A DNA stretch of 64,000 bases from Delftia sp. PS-11 (GCF_029870285.1 NZ_JACSYA010000012.1:75768-139767); one strand, 5' to 3'; counted from the stretch's first letter, positions 38,062-47,982 are shown. A program made the numbers and translations. Notes: a model not told the origin generated them from the sequence alone.

Positions 38062-38963
38062 GTAAACAAGCTTCCCTGAGCGTCGCGCCTTCGCGCTGGA
38101 CGCAGTTCTATGCCTTGACCAAGCCGCGTGTGGTCCAGCTGATCGTTTTCTGTGCGCTGATCGGCATGGTGCTTGCCGTGCCCGGCTGGCCCACCGCAGA
38201 TCAGTGGCTGCATATGGGCCTGGCATGTATCGGCATCTGGCTGGTCGCGGGTGCTGCTGCCGCCTTCAATTGCCTGGTGGAGCGCCATATCGATGCGCGC
38301 ATGAAGCGCACGTCCTGGCGGCCGACTGCGCGTGGCGAGCTGACCAGCCAGCAGGCGCTGGCTTTCTCGGCGATTCTGTGCACGCTGGGTGCGCTGGTGC
38401 TGCTGCTGTGCACCAATCCGCTGACCATGTGGCTGACACTAGCGACTTTCGTGGGCTATGCCGTGATCTATACCGTGGTGCTCAAGCCTGCAACGCCGCA
38501 GAACATCGTCATTGGCGGTGCTTCTGGCGCGATGCCTCCGGTGCTGGGCTGGGCGGCGATGACGGGGCAGGTCGGTCCTGAGGCGCTGATTCTGTTCCTG
38601 ATCATCTTTCTGTGGACACCTCCGCATTTCTGGGCACTGGCGCTGTATCGTGTCGAGGACTATCGCCAGTCAGGCCTGCCGATGCTGCCTGTCACCCATG
38701 GCAGCGAGTACACGCGGCTGCAGATTCTGCTGTATACGCTGATTTTGTTCGCCGCCTGTATGCTGCCCTTCATGTATGGCATGAGTTCGTGGCTTTATCT
38801 GGTGGTGGCGGTCGTGCTGAGCGTCGGTTTTTGCGGGTATGCGTTTGCGCTGTGGCGCAATTACTCGGATCAGCTGTCACGCAAGACCTTCCGCTTCTCG
38901 CTGATCCACCTGAGCCTGCTGTTTCTGGCGCTGCTGCTGGACCACTACATCTGGTTGGGCTGA
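38058..38963 (+). CDS. ctaB: Protoheme IX farnesyltransferase (heme O synthase)
   Basis: 301 aa. UbiA-type prenyltransferase with about eight membrane helices. Active-site loops are visible: LTKPRVVQL, then [18 protein letters not shown] (first Asp-rich loop) and [16 protein letters not shown] (second loop). It adds farnesyl to heme b, making heme O for the cyo oxidase or for CtaA. Start overlaps the ctaA stop. Also called cyoE in cyo operons; here it sits with ctaA, not in the cyo operon. Confidence 0.95.
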   Translation: MSKQASLSVAPSRWTQFYALTKPRVVQLIVFCALIGMVLAVPGWPTADQWLHMGLACIGIWLVAGAAAAFNCLVERHIDARMKRTSWRPTARGELTSQQALAFSAILCTLGALVLLLCTNPLTMWLTLATFVGYAVIYTVVLKPATPQNIVIGGASGAMPPVLGWAAMTGQVGPEALILFLIIFLWTPPHFWALALYRVEDYRQSGLPMLPVTHGSEYTRLQILLYTLILFAACMLPFMYGMSSWLYLVVAVVLSVGFCGYAFALWRNYSDQLSRKTFRFSLIHLSLLFLALLLDHYIWLG

Positions 38964-38989
38964 AACCCGCTGCAGCATGAGCGATGATG

Positions 38990-39013
38990 CCGGGCCCTGC
39001 GGGGCCCGGTTTG
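38990..39013. terminator. Terminator between ctaB and regA
   Basis: CCGGGCCC (38,990-38,997), 4-nt loop, GGGCCCGG (39,002-39,009), then TTTG. It lies between convergent genes; the stem can stop transcription from ctaAB and may also serve regA. Confidence 0.7.
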
Positions 39014-39022
39014 CATTGGGTC

Positions 39023-39559
39023 TTACTTGATCTGGCGCTTTTCCAGCTTGCGCGCCAGCGTGCGCCTGTGCATGCCCAGGCGCCGAGCGGCTTCGGAGAT
39101 GTTGAAGTCGCTTTCGGCCAGTGTTTCGTGGATATGTTCCCACTCCAGGGTCTTGATGGAGGTGGGGTTGCGCGACAGCTCCACATCGGTGCGGCCTTCG
39201 AGGCGGCCGAAGGCGGCTTCGATGTCGTCGGTATTCGATGGCTTGGCCAGATAGTGGCAGGCACCGAGCTTGACGGCTTCCACCGCAGTGGCAATGCTGG
39301 CATAGCCGGTGAGTACGACGATCAGTGCATCGGGGTTGTGCTGATGCAGCATCTGCACGCAGCTCAGGCCCGAGGCGTTTCCGGCCAGTTTGAGATCCAT
39401 CACGGCGTACTGTGGGTAGTGTATTTGCAGCAGTTCGCGCACTTCGTCGGCGCTGCTGGCATGCAGCACACGGTAGCCGCGCCGCTCGAAGGAGCGGGTC
39501 AGCGTGCGCGCAAACGTCGCATCGTCTTCAACCAGCAGCAGTAGGCGAGGGCTGTCCAT
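39023..39559 (-). CDS. regA: Redox response regulator, RegA/PrrA family
   Basis: 178 aa. Receiver domain 5-120 with acidic pocket EDD (11-13), phospho-acceptor Asp55 (VMDLKL) and Lys near 105 (LAKPS). The C-terminal Fis-type HTH (about 140-178) reads SDFNISEAARRLGMHRRTLARKLEKR, highly typical of RegA/PrrA/ActR. It is controlled by the sensor kinase whose gene overlaps its 5' end by 32 bp. Known targets in other Proteobacteria include terminal oxidase genes, which lie next door. Confidence 0.9.
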   Translation of the reverse strand: MDSPRLLLLVEDDATFARTLTRSFERRGYRVLHASSADEVRELLQIHYPQYAVMDLKLAGNASGLSCVQMLHQHNPDALIVVLTGYASIATAVEAVKLGACHYLAKPSNTDDIEAAFGRLEGRTDVELSRNPTSIKTLEWEHIHETLAESDFNISEAARRLGMHRRTLARKLEKRQIK

Positions 39560-40898
39560 GGGGGTGGTTCGTTGTGACAGGGGCGGGGCGGGAGTCGGGG
39601 TCAATGGCAATCGATGACAGGGGCAGGCTGATCTCCACCTCGCTACCGGTTGGAGACTGGGGGCGCACTTGCACGCGCCCGCCCAGCGAACGGGCAACGT
39701 TGAGAACGAGGAACAGTCCCAGGCCACGTCCGGGGCGTTCTGTCTTGGTGGAGACATGGGGCTGTCCCATCTGCCGCAGTACGGCGGGGGCAAAGCCGGG
39801 ACCTTTGTCGCGCACGATGATGGACAGGGTGCCATTGTGCACGGCAAGTTGCAGTGCAACATGCCCTGGAGAGACTTCCGCCGCATTGTCCAGCACATTG
39901 CAGATCATTTGCTGGAGCGCTGTGTCGGCGAGGATGGGGAAGTCCTCGCTGGCCGGCGCATAGTCGAAATGCTCGATGCAATGGCGTGCGCGCCAGTGGG
40001 TCACAACACCATCCATGAAGGCACTCAGCGTGGTGGCTCGCGGGGCATCGGCGCGGGTTTCGCCCGCCGACATCAGCACGCTGGAGACGATGGATTTGCA
40101 GCGCAGCAGCTGCTGCTGCATTTCCTGGAGGTCGGCCAGGAGGTCGGGGTCCTGGGTGAAGGCCGGCATGCGGGCCCAGTCGCCCAGGATGACCGACATG
40201 GTGGACATAGGGGTGCCCAGCTCATGGGCTGCGCCCGTGGCCAGCAGGCCCAGGCGCACGATGTGCTCTTCGTCGCTGGCCCGCTGGCGCATGTCGGCCA
40301 GGCGTGCGTCGCGGCGGCGCAGGTTGGAGACGATGCGGCGCAGAAACACCACCAGCAGTACCGTGGTCAGTCCGAAGCTGATCAGCACGCCGCCCACGTA
40401 GAGGCTGGGCAGGCCCTCGGGGCTATGGGTTGCCAGCGGCAGGGGCAGTGGCCAGTGCACCACGGCCAGCACCAGGGTGCACATGGAGGTGATGGCGACG
40501 ACGAACCAGGCGTGGATGGGCCGCAGCAGCACGGCACCCAGGATGCCTTGCAGCAGAAAGAGGTAGATGAATGGGTTACCTGCGCCGCCGCTCAGGTACA
40601 GCTGTATGGCCAGCGCCAGTACATCGGCCAGCAGCGCCAGAAACAGGTTGCGCGGCGAGATGGGGCGCCGGTGGCTGCGGTACCAGTAGATGTAGCCCAG
40701 GTTGGTGAGCACGATGGCCATCAGCACCAGGGCCATGCCCGGCAGCGGCAGTGCAATGCCGAAGCCGTAATGCACCAGCGAGATGGTGACCACCTGGCCG
40801 ATGACGGCGAACCAGCGCAGCTGTATCAGCAACTGCATGTTCTGGCGTTCGGTGCTGCGTTCGACGCGAAAGAGCAGGGACTCGGATGTCGGGTTCAC
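39528..40898 (-). CDS. regB: Redox sensor histidine kinase, RegB/PrrB family
   Basis: 456 aa from a GTG at 40,898; an upstream ATG at 40,955 is possible but directly follows a terminator. Six membrane helices fill residues 25-190. GGAGNPF (104-110) is the quinone-binding motif of RegB. The H-box is GAAHELGTPMSTM with His225, and the kinase core has NVLDNAAEVS and GPGFAP. It phosphorylates RegA when electron flow falls. Location between the heme synthesis genes and the cyo operon fits control of respiration. Confidence 0.9.
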   Translation of the reverse strand: MNPTSESLLFRVERSTERQNMQLLIQLRWFAVIGQVVTISLVHYGFGIALPLPGMALVLMAIVLTNLGYIYWYRSHRRPISPRNLFLALLADVLALAIQLYLSGGAGNPFIYLFLLQGILGAVLLRPIHAWFVVAITSMCTLVLAVVHWPLPLPLATHSPEGLPSLYVGGVLISFGLTTVLLVVFLRRIVSNLRRRDARLADMRQRASDEEHIVRLGLLATGAAHELGTPMSTMSVILGDWARMPAFTQDPDLLADLQEMQQQLLRCKSIVSSVLMSAGETRADAPRATTLSAFMDGVVTHWRARHCIEHFDYAPASEDFPILADTALQQMICNVLDNAAEVSPGHVALQLAVHNGTLSIIVRDKGPGFAPAVLRQMGQPHVSTKTERPGRGLGLFLVLNVARSLGGRVQVRPQSPTGSEVEISLPLSSIAIDPDSRPAPVTTNHPHGQPSPTAAG

Positions 40899-40959
40899 GC
40901 CGGCGATTGTGCTTGAGCCAGTGCGTGCCCGGTGTGTGCAGGGTTTTGCGTGCACACGT

Positions 40960-40983
40960 AAAAAAAGGCTGCCAGTGGCAGCC
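40960..40983 (-). terminator. Terminator of the cyo-surf1 operon
   Basis: On the minus strand GGCTGCC, ACT, GGCAGCC (40,967-40,983) is followed by seven T (40,960-40,966). It lies 8 bp after the surf1 stop and upstream of regB, so regBA needs its own promoter or read-through. Confidence 0.9.
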
Positions 40984-40990
40984 TTGTCGT

Positions 40991-41779
40991 TCAGCCGTCG
41001 GTGTCGGTGTTCGCACGCTGGCGATCGTTGCGCCTCACCAGCCAGGCGGCGCCCACGACCATCAGCGCCAGGCCGTACCAGGTCAGTGCATAGACCAGGT
41101 GGCTGTTGGCAAAGTGGATCACGGTCATGCCAGGCCGTGGCCAGGGGTTGCCGGCGATGGGCTGGCCTGGCAGGCCGGCGTCAATGAAGTAGGGCGCTGC
41201 ACGCTCCAGACCCTGCGCCTGGGCAATGGCTGCCACGTCACGCGAGAACCAGCGCTGCTGCGCTGGATCGTTGTCACGCAGAAAGCCACCGCGCGGCTCG
41301 CTCAGACGCAGCAGGCCCGTGACCTGCACAGGCATGTGCGATGCGCTGGCGGGCTGCTCCTGCCATTGCGCGCGCTGTTCAGCGGGTATGAAGCCCCGGT
41401 TGACCAGTACCTGGCTGCCATTGTCCAGTTGCAGCGGTGTCAGCACCCAAAAGCCCGCGCCCAGCTCCGTGACAGCCTGTGTCAGCACGGTCTTGCCATC
41501 GAGCCAGTATCCGTTGGCCTGCACGGCGCGGTATTCGTGGTCTGCCGCCGTGATGCGTGGCCATTCGCTGGCCGCAGGCAGGGCGGTGGGCGCGGCATGC
41601 ACGCGCTGCTGCACGCGCTCGATCAGGTCGAGTTTCCATGCACGGCGTTGCACCTGCCAGCTGCCCAGGAAGATGAAGCCCAAAAACAAGGCGATGCCCA
41701 CCGTGATGAGCATCGCCTGTGCGATGGGGCCGCGCCGGCGCTGTGCGCCGGCGCTGAGGGAGTGCCCTGCCTGGGTCAA
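40991..41779 (-). CDS. SURF1 family oxidase assembly protein
   Basis: 262 aa if started at the TTG at 41,779, which overlaps the cyoD stop; no ATG lies near. Two terminal membrane helices (ITVGIALFLGFIFLGSWQVQ, and YALTWYGLALMVVGAAWLV) flank a periplasmic domain with GYWLDGKTV, GFWVLTPLQL, VLVNRGFIP and WFSRDVAAIA, the SURF1 pattern. It delivers heme to subunit I. Being in a quinol oxidase operon it is of the Surf1q kind known in Paracoccus. Confidence 0.88.
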   Translation of the reverse strand: MTQAGHSLSAGAQRRRGPIAQAMLITVGIALFLGFIFLGSWQVQRRAWKLDLIERVQQRVHAAPTALPAASEWPRITAADHEYRAVQANGYWLDGKTVLTQAVTELGAGFWVLTPLQLDNGSQVLVNRGFIPAEQRAQWQEQPASASHMPVQVTGLLRLSEPRGGFLRDNDPAQQRWFSRDVAAIAQAQGLERAAPYFIDAGLPGQPIAGNPWPRPGMTVIHFANSHLVYALTWYGLALMVVGAAWLVRRNDRQRANTDTDG

Positions 41780-42210
41780 GGTGCGACCGTGGCTGGTGCC
41801 GTCTGCGCTGCGGCAGCGGCTGGCATGGTGTGCTGGGGCATCATGTTGGTGTTCATGTGGAACATGACCCACAGCGTGCCCGCAATGCCGATGGCCACGA
41901 AGACCACGGTGAAGATGGTGGACAGCAGGGTCCAGCCGCCTTCGATCTTGCCGTTCATGTGCAGGAAGAAGACCATGTGGACCAGTATCTGGACCACGGC
42001 GAAGCCGCCGAGAACGAGCACGGCTGTCGAGCGGTCCGAGATGACGTTGGTCATCACCAGCCAGAACGGGATGGCTGTCAGGATGATGGACAGCACGAAG
42101 CCCCACATGTAGCCCGAGAAGGTGCTGTGCGGGCCTGCATCGTGGTGGTGGTCGTCATGGCCGTGGTGGTCATGGTGACCGTGGCCGGCGTGGATGTCGT
42201 GTGCAGCCAT
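41776..42210 (-). CDS. cyoD: Cytochrome o ubiquinol oxidase subunit IV
   Basis: 144 aa. The N-terminal 27 residues are unusually His/Asp-rich (HGHHDHHGHDDHHH), followed by three membrane helices (FVLSIILTAIPFWLVM, VLVLGGFAVVQILVHMVFFL, IFTVVFVAIGIAGTLWVMF) typical of CyoD. The subunit aids assembly of the copper-heme centre. The His-rich head could bind metal; that is inference. It directly follows cyoC and overlaps surf1. Confidence 0.9.
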   Translation of the reverse strand: MAAHDIHAGHGHHDHHGHDDHHHDAGPHSTFSGYMWGFVLSIILTAIPFWLVMTNVISDRSTAVLVLGGFAVVQILVHMVFFLHMNGKIEGGWTLLSTIFTVVFVAIGIAGTLWVMFHMNTNMMPQHTMPAAAAAQTAPATVAP

Positions 42211-42843
42211 TTACAGCACCCCCATCAGGTAAACAAAAGTGAAGACGCCGATCCAGACCACGTCCAGAAAGTGCCAGAACATCGACAGGCACATCAGGCG
42301 GCGGTTGTTCTCGTGCGTCAGACCATGCTTGTTGATCTGCAGCATCAGCGTGACCAGCCAGATCAGGCCAAAGGTCACGTGCAGGCCGTGGGTGCCCACC
42401 AGCGTGAAGAACGAAGACAGGAAGGCGCTGCGCTGCGGGCCTGCGCCTTCGTGCAGCAGGTGGGAGAACTCATAGAGTTCCAGCCCCAGGAAGCACAGGC
42501 CGAACAGGCCGGTGATGGCCAGCCACATCTGTGTGCCGCCGACCTTGCCCTGCTGCTTTTGCAGCATGGCAAAGCCGAAGGTGATGGACGACAGCAGCAG
42601 GAAGGCCGTGTTCATGGCCACCAGCGGCAGGTCGAACAGCTGCGCGCCCGTCGGGCCGGTCGCGTAGCTGCGGCCCAGCACGCCGTAGGTGGCGAACAGT
42701 GCTGCGAAGATCAGGCAGTCGCTCATCAGGTAGAGCCAGAAGCCCAGAGCGGTGCCGTTTTCGGGATGGGGCTCCTCGGCGAGGTGGTACTCGCGCGGGG
42801 CCAGGGCGGCAGCGCCGCCTGCGTTGTAACGGGTATCAGACAT
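42211..42843 (-). CDS. cyoC: Cytochrome o ubiquinol oxidase subunit III
   Basis: 210 aa with five membrane helices, as usual for CyoC. Signatures: [55 protein letters not shown] and [19 protein letters not shown]. Start overlaps the cyoB stop by 8 bp. Part of the cyoABCD operon. Confidence 0.95.
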   Translation of the reverse strand: MSDTRYNAGGAAALAPREYHLAEEPHPENGTALGFWLYLMSDCLIFAALFATYGVLGRSYATGPTGAQLFDLPLVAMNTAFLLLSSITFGFAMLQKQQGKVGGTQMWLAITGLFGLCFLGLELYEFSHLLHEGAGPQRSAFLSSFFTLVGTHGLHVTFGLIWLVTLMLQINKHGLTHENNRRLMCLSMFWHFLDVVWIGVFTFVYLMGVL

Positions 42844-44842
42844 GACGTGCCAGCTGTTGTGTGCGCAGTTCTTCCGTGGCCGCGACTTCGGCGGCAGGGA
42901 TGTAGTAGTCGCGCTTGTAGTTGAACGTGTGGATGATCGATGCCAGCACGGTGGCAGCGAAGGAGGCAATCGCCAGGGGCCACATGTGCCAGATCAGCGC
43001 GAAGCCGAAGACCGTGGACAGGCCAGCGATCACCACGCCAGCGCCGGTATTGGCTGGCATGTGGATGGGCTTGAAGCCACCCAGGGGGCGCTTGTAGCCA
43101 TGCTTCTTCATGTCCCACCAGGCATCGATTTCATACACCACGGGCGTGAAGGCGAAGTTGTACTGGGGCGGGGGAGAAGAGGTGGCCCACTCCAGCGTGC
43201 GGCCTTCCCATGGGTCACCGGTTTCGTCGCGCAGCTGATCGCGCTTGAAGAAGCTGACCACGAGCTGGATCAGGAAGCTGCCGATGCCCAGCGCGACCAG
43301 GCCGGCGCCGCAGGCAGCGATCACGAACCAGATTTGCAGCGAGGGATCGTCGAAGTGGTTGGCACGGCGTGTAACGCCCATCAGGCCCAGCACGTACAGC
43401 GGGGTGAAGGCGACCCAGAAGCCGACCAGCCAGAACCAGAACGAGCACTTGCCCCAGAACTCATCGAGCTTGTAGCCGAAGGCCTTGGGGAACCAGAAGT
43501 TGATGCCGGCGAACACGCCGAACACCACGCCGCCGATGATCACGTTGTGGAAGTGGGCGATCAGGAACAGGCTGTTGTGCAGCACGAAGTCTGCCGGGGG
43601 GACGGCCAGCAGCACGCCGGTCATGCCGCCGATGGCGAATGTGCACATGAAGCCCACCGTCCACAGCATGGGAACCGTGAAGCGGATGCGGCCACGGTAC
43701 ATGGTGAACAGCCAGTTGAAGATCTTGGCGCCCGTCGGGATCGAGATGATCATCGTCGTGATGCCGAAGAAGGTGTTCACGCTGGCGCCGGAGCCCATGG
43801 TGAAGAAGTGGTGCAGCCACACCAGGTACGACAGGATGGTGATACACACCGTCGCGTACACCATCGAGGTGTAGCCGAACAGGCGCTTGCGGCTGAAGGT
43901 CGAGACGATCTCCGAGAAGATGCCGAAGCAGGGCAGGATCAGGATGTAGACCTCGGGGTGGCCCCAGATCCAGATCAGGTTCACGTACAGCATGGGGTTG
44001 CCGCCCAGGTCGTTCGTGAAGAAGTTCGTGCCCACGTAGCGGTCCAGCGACATCAGCACCAGGGCTGCGGTCAGCACGGGGAAGGAAGCCACGATCAGCG
44101 CGTTGGTGCACAGGGCGGTCCAGGTGAAGACGGGCATCTTCATCAGGTTCATGCCGGGTGCGCGCATCTTGATGATGGTCACGATCAGGTTGATGCCTGA
44201 CAGCGTCGTGCCGACACCGGCCACCTGCAGGCCCCAGATGTAGTAGTCAAGCCCGACCCCCGGGTTCTGCGCCCCCAGGTTGGACAGCGCCAGCCAGCCG
44301 GAGGTGGAGAACTCGCCCAGGAACAGCGAGATCATCACCAGCACGGCGCCGCCTGTGGTCATCCAGAAGCTGAAGTTGTTCAGGAACGGGAAGGACACGT
44401 CGCGGGCGCCGATCTGCAGCGGCACCAGATAGTTCATCAGGCCGGTCACGAAGGGCATGGCCACGAAGAAGATCATGATCACGCCGTGGGCCGTGAAGAT
44501 CTGGTCGTAGTGGTGCGGAGGCAGGTAGCCCAGGTTGTCGCCGAAAGCCATGGCCTGCTGCAGGCGCATCATGGCCGCGTCGGCAAAGCCGCGCAGGAAC
44601 ATGATCAGACCGAGGATCATGTACATGATGCCGATCTTCTTGTGGTCGATGCTGCAGAGCCAGTCGCGCCACAGGGGGCCCCACAGGCGGAACTTGGTCA
44701 GCAGGCCGACAACGGCCAGGCCGCCGAGCACGACGGCGATGAAGGTCACCAGCACGATGGGCTCATGCGCCATCGGTATGGAGTCCCAGGTAATGCGGCC
44801 CAGCAGCCAGTGGGCCTGTGCCGGGGAGGTATGTTCAGACAT
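42836..44842 (-). CDS. cyoB: Cytochrome o ubiquinol oxidase subunit I
   Basis: 668 aa heme-copper oxidase subunit with about 15 helices. The low-spin heme His is in [11 protein letters not shown]; the copper B/cross-link motif is [14 protein letters not shown] (His and Tyr), followed by HHFF in [13 protein letters not shown]; the paired heme ligands are in [12 protein letters not shown]. The K-channel side and quinone-type N-terminal extension fit CyoB. It reduces oxygen to water with ubiquinol while pumping protons. 65 bp downstream of cyoA. Confidence 0.97.
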   Translation of the reverse strand: MSEHTSPAQAHWLLGRITWDSIPMAHEPIVLVTFIAVVLGGLAVVGLLTKFRLWGPLWRDWLCSIDHKKIGIMYMILGLIMFLRGFADAAMMRLQQAMAFGDNLGYLPPHHYDQIFTAHGVIMIFFVAMPFVTGLMNYLVPLQIGARDVSFPFLNNFSFWMTTGGAVLVMISLFLGEFSTSGWLALSNLGAQNPGVGLDYYIWGLQVAGVGTTLSGINLIVTIIKMRAPGMNLMKMPVFTWTALCTNALIVASFPVLTAALVLMSLDRYVGTNFFTNDLGGNPMLYVNLIWIWGHPEVYILILPCFGIFSEIVSTFSRKRLFGYTSMVYATVCITILSYLVWLHHFFTMGSGASVNTFFGITTMIISIPTGAKIFNWLFTMYRGRIRFTVPMLWTVGFMCTFAIGGMTGVLLAVPPADFVLHNSLFLIAHFHNVIIGGVVFGVFAGINFWFPKAFGYKLDEFWGKCSFWFWLVGFWVAFTPLYVLGLMGVTRRANHFDDPSLQIWFVIAACGAGLVALGIGSFLIQLVVSFFKRDQLRDETGDPWEGRTLEWATSSPPPQYNFAFTPVVYEIDAWWDMKKHGYKRPLGGFKPIHMPANTGAGVVIAGLSTVFGFALIWHMWPLAIASFAATVLASIIHTFNYKRDYYIPAAEVAATEELRTQQLARHV

Positions 44843-44907
44843 ATCGAGTCTCTTGGTCGTGATGGGAAGGGCCAGGGAGCAAGCCCACGGCCGCGTCCTC
44901 TAACTGC

Positions 44908-45951
44908 TTATTGCTGCGCCTCGGCAGAGGTACCGCGTTGGTCCAGGAAGGCCACGACGCGGTCCGCGTTGTTCACCGTGCAAACGTCCTGGGGCAGATT
45001 CATGCCCACGGCCTTGAGGTAGGCCTCGCCGCCTGCTGCATCAATGGCCATGATGTGGTGCATGCACATCTTGCCTTCCTCGACGCAGCGGTTGAGCACC
45101 TTGTCGTACAGGCCTTCGTCCACGGAGGCGAAGCGCTCGACGGGGTTGCGCTCGCTGGGTTTGGACAGCGCCAGGTAGGCGTCGCGTGTCAGGGCCTTGC
45201 CCTCGGACTTGGCCTTGGCGACCCACTGCTCGAACTCCTCGTCGCTCAGGCCGTGGAACTTGAACGTCATGCCGGAGAAGCCTGCGCCGCTGTAGTGCGA
45301 TGCCAGGCCGTGGAACACGCCAGGCTTGTTGATCACGGCGTTGAGCTCGGTCTGCATGCCGGGCATGGCATAGATCATGCCGGCCAGATCGGGCACGTAG
45401 AAGGCGTTCATCGTCGATGTGGAGGTCAGCTTGAAGTGGATGGGGCGGTCCACGGGCGCTGCCAGTTCATTGACGGTGGCGATGCCTTTTTCGGGGATGA
45501 AAAACAGCCACTTCCAGTCCATGGCCACGACCTGCACTTCCAGGGGCTTGACCTCGGTGCTCAGCGGCTTGGTGGCCGAGACGCGGTCCAGCGGGCGATA
45601 GGGGTCGAGTTTGTGGGTGCTGATCCAGGTGATGGCGCCCAGCGCGATGATGATCATCAGCGGCACGGACCAGATCACGAGCTCCAGCGTGGTGGAGTGG
45701 TGCCACTCGGGCTCGTAGCGGGCCTCGGTGTTGGACTGGCGGTATTTCCAGGCGAACAGCAGCGTGAGGATGATCACCGGGATGATGATGATCAGCATCA
45801 GCAAGGTGGCCGTGACCACTAGGTTGCCTTGCTGGGCGGCGATATCACCGGCCGGGTTGAGCACGACGGCTTTGCTGCAGCCAGTGAGACTGGCTGTCAA
45901 AGCGGCCGCAGTGAGCCATGCAGGCCCACGGAGTTCCTTGATTTTTAGCAT
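44908..45951 (-). CDS. cyoA: Cytochrome o ubiquinol oxidase subunit II, lipoprotein
   Basis: 347 aa from the ATG at 45,951. Signal with lipobox ASLTGC, then two membrane helices (LVVTATLLMLIIIIPVIILT, TLELVIWSVPLMIIIALGAI) and a cupredoxin domain. The CuA ligands are missing, as expected for quinol oxidases. WKWLFFIPEKGIATVNELA and FYVPDLAGMIYAMPGMQT are typical. A C-terminal tail near residue 290-345 has a short Cys-containing segment (CVEEGKMCMHH) that is not needed in the family core. First gene of the operon. Confidence 0.95.
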   Translation of the reverse strand: MLKIKELRGPAWLTAAALTASLTGCSKAVVLNPAGDIAAQQGNLVVTATLLMLIIIIPVIILTLLFAWKYRQSNTEARYEPEWHHSTTLELVIWSVPLMIIIALGAITWISTHKLDPYRPLDRVSATKPLSTEVKPLEVQVVAMDWKWLFFIPEKGIATVNELAAPVDRPIHFKLTSTSTMNAFYVPDLAGMIYAMPGMQTELNAVINKPGVFHGLASHYSGAGFSGMTFKFHGLSDEEFEQWVAKAKSEGKALTRDAYLALSKPSERNPVERFASVDEGLYDKVLNRCVEEGKMCMHHIMAIDAAGGEAYLKAVGMNLPQDVCTVNNADRVVAFLDQRGTSAEAQQ

Positions 45952-46000
45952 GCTAGGGGCGCAACAAAGGCGCATTTACATAGAAACGCGGATTACAGGA

Positions 46001-46055
46001 TTCGTCCAAATGTATTACGGAGTATAAATTTGTCCATTGGACATTTTGTCCAACG
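46001..46055. promoter_or_regulatory. cyo operon control region with GTCCA repeats
   Basis: Upstream of cyoA, CGTCCAA (46,003-46,009), TGTCCAT (46,031-46,037) and TGTCCAA (46,047-46,053) form three direct repeats. TGTCCA-T-TGGACA (46,031-46,043) is a perfect hyphenated palindrome. The region is AT-rich against the surroundings. It likely holds the promoter and a binding site for a dimeric regulator; RegA or another factor cannot be decided. Confidence 0.5.
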
Positions 46056-46243
46056 TCAAGATGGCGGCGGGAACTTTCTGCTACTTGCCGTGTTCTGAGG
46101 CGGTCTGCCCGCATCCTCACAGTCTGATTTGCTGCCGGCGTGCAGCAGTGAAAACACCAACAGGCGCCAAGGTGAAACCGCCCTTGCGCCAGATCAAGTG
46201 AGGGCGTAGAACGGAGTTGTCAGCGATACAAGGAGCAACATCC

Positions 46244-47581
46244 ATGAGCGGCCTCGACACTACAGCAACCTTCCCCACCGGCGGCTTCGAGCGCGTTGAA
46301 CGGCTTTCCCAGGCTGATACGCATGAGGATGTCACCCCTAGCGAGATCGCCGTCGGCGTGATCCTGGGGCGGTCCTCAGAGTACTTCGACTTCTTCGTCT
46401 TCGGCATCGCCTGTGTGCTGGTTTTTCCGGCACTGCTGTTTCCCCAGCTGTCCAAGCTCGATGGCACGCTGGCATCGTTTGCCATCTTCTCCCTGGCCTT
46501 TGTGGCCCGGCCTCTGGGCACGGCGCTGTCCATGGCTGTGCAGCGGCGCTGGGGGCGGGCGACTAAGCTGACGCTGTCCCTGTTTCTGCTGGGGGTGTGT
46601 ACCGTGGGCATGGCCTTCCTGCCCAGCTACCAGCAGGCCGGCATGAGCGCGGTTGTGGCGCTGGCACTGCTGCGCATCGGCCAGGGCATTGCGCTGGGCG
46701 GCTCCTGGGATGGACTGCCGTCGCTGCTGGCGATGTCGGCGCCGCAGAACCGCCGTGGCTGGTACTCCATGATCGGCCAGTTGGGCGCGCCGCTGGGCTT
46801 TGTGCTCGCGGCTGGCCTGTTCGCCTACATCTACTCCCTGGTGGATGCGGCCGAGTTCCTGAGCTGGGGCTGGCGCTACCCCTTCTGCGTAGCCTTCGCC
46901 ATCAACGTGGTGGCGCTGTTTGCGCGGCTGCGGCTGGTGGTCGGACAGTCCTATACCGAGCTGCTGGAGCAGCGCGAACTGGAACCCATGGGGGTGTTGC
47001 CGCTGATGCGCGATGAGGGGCGCAATGTGGTGATCGGAGCCTTTGCGGCACTGGCCAGCTTTGCGCTGTTCCACCTGGTCACGATCTTTCCGCTGTCGTG
47101 GATCTCACTGTATTCCGAGCAGTCGGTGACGGCTGTGCTGGGCGTGCAGATCGTGGGTGCATGCTGCGCGGCGGCAGCCATCGTGCTCTCAGGCTGGCTG
47201 GCGGACCGGGTGGGCCGGCGCAACACGCTGGGCACCATGGCCTGCCTGATCGGCATCTTCAGCTTCATGGCACCCTGGTTGCTGGGCAGTGGCGAGGCGG
47301 GCAACAATGTGTTCATCATTGCCGGCTTCATCCTGCTGGGCCTGTCCTATGGGCAGTCGGCTGGCACGGTGACCTCCAATTTTCCCTCGCGCTACCGTTA
47401 CACGGGCGCAGCCCTGTCGTCTGACATGGCCTGGCTGATCGGTGCGGCCTTCGCCCCGCTGGTGGCTCTGGGCGTCTCATCGAAATTCGGCCTGATGGCA
47501 CTAGGTGCCTACCTGCTGTCGGGCTCGCTGTGCACGCTGGCGGCCCTGGGTATCAACCGCGCCATCGAGACGCGCGACTGA
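46244..47581 (+). CDS. MFS transporter, metabolite:H+ symporter type
   Basis: 445 aa from the ATG at 46,244 (AAGGAG upstream). Twelve membrane helices. The pattern of the MHS/sugar-porter branch is seen: GRSSEYFDFFVFG in helix 1, ARPLGTALS, RIGQGIALGGSWDG, and the central loop motif GWLADRVGRRNTLG. Substrate cannot be assigned; organic acids are typical. Divergent from the cyo operon with about 290 bp between starts, and followed by a terminator. Confidence 0.85.
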   Translation: MSGLDTTATFPTGGFERVERLSQADTHEDVTPSEIAVGVILGRSSEYFDFFVFGIACVLVFPALLFPQLSKLDGTLASFAIFSLAFVARPLGTALSMAVQRRWGRATKLTLSLFLLGVCTVGMAFLPSYQQAGMSAVVALALLRIGQGIALGGSWDGLPSLLAMSAPQNRRGWYSMIGQLGAPLGFVLAAGLFAYIYSLVDAAEFLSWGWRYPFCVAFAINVVALFARLRLVVGQSYTELLEQRELEPMGVLPLMRDEGRNVVIGAFAALASFALFHLVTIFPLSWISLYSEQSVTAVLGVQIVGACCAAAAIVLSGWLADRVGRRNTLGTMACLIGIFSFMAPWLLGSGEAGNNVFIIAGFILLGLSYGQSAGTVTSNFPSRYRYTGAALSSDMAWLIGAAFAPLVALGVSSKFGLMALGAYLLSGSLCTLAALGINRAIETRD

Positions 47582-47614
47582 AGCGCACACTGGGCGTGAT
47601 CCCATGCGCATCCG

Positions 47615-47636
47615 GGCCGGCACTGCCGGCCTTTTT
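47615..47636 (+). terminator. Terminator of the MFS gene
   Basis: GGCCGGCA (47,615-47,622), one-base spacer, TGCCGGCC (47,624-47,631), then five T. Stem of up to eight pairs with a loop formed by opening the inner pairs. Confidence 0.8.
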
Positions 47637-47679
47637 CATTGCTGGCGGATGCCGTACTCCGGATTGTGGCGTGGCTGCG

Positions 47680-47982
47680 TCAGGGGTTTTCGCCGTAGCG
47701 GGCCTTGAATTCAAACTCCAGGCGGTCGCAGTCCTGCTGCGACTCGAAGCGCTGTGTCTTGCGCTCGGCGGCAGGGCGTGTCACTTCTTTCTGGCAGACC
47801 TTGATGGTTTCGCGCTCTACCCAGCGCGCTTCGCTTTCGGGCGTTGATAGCAGGGAGCCTGCCAGCATGAGCACGGCAAAGAAAGCGACGGGCAGGCCGA
47901 TCAGCCAGGGCACGAGCCGGGTCCCTGCGGGCTGGGTCTCGGTGGCAGCAGGCTGCGGTTCGCGTTCGTGTGCGTTGGCCAT
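47680..47982 (-). CDS. Small single-helix membrane protein, 100 aa
   Basis: Polar N-terminus, one helix ([20 protein letters not shown], residues about 22-41), and a charged tail with two Cys ([20 protein letters not shown]...[10 protein letters not shown]). Conserved-looking and convergent to the MFS gene; start ATG at 47,982. Function unknown. Confidence 0.65.
   Translation of the reverse strand: MANAHEREPQPAATETQPAGTRLVPWLIGLPVAFFAVLMLAGSLLSTPESEARWVERETIKVCQKEVTRPAAERKTQRFESQQDCDRLEFEFKARYGENP

Noticed and set aside
39669..40916. 415-aa plus-strand frame opposite regB
   Set aside because: Gln/His-rich antisense; the minus frame carries the GGAGNPF motif, H-box and kinase core.
42842..44200. 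452-aa plus-strand frame opposite cyoB
   Set aside because: Asp/Glu/His-rich antisense of a membrane protein gene; cyoB ligands are plainly in the minus frame.
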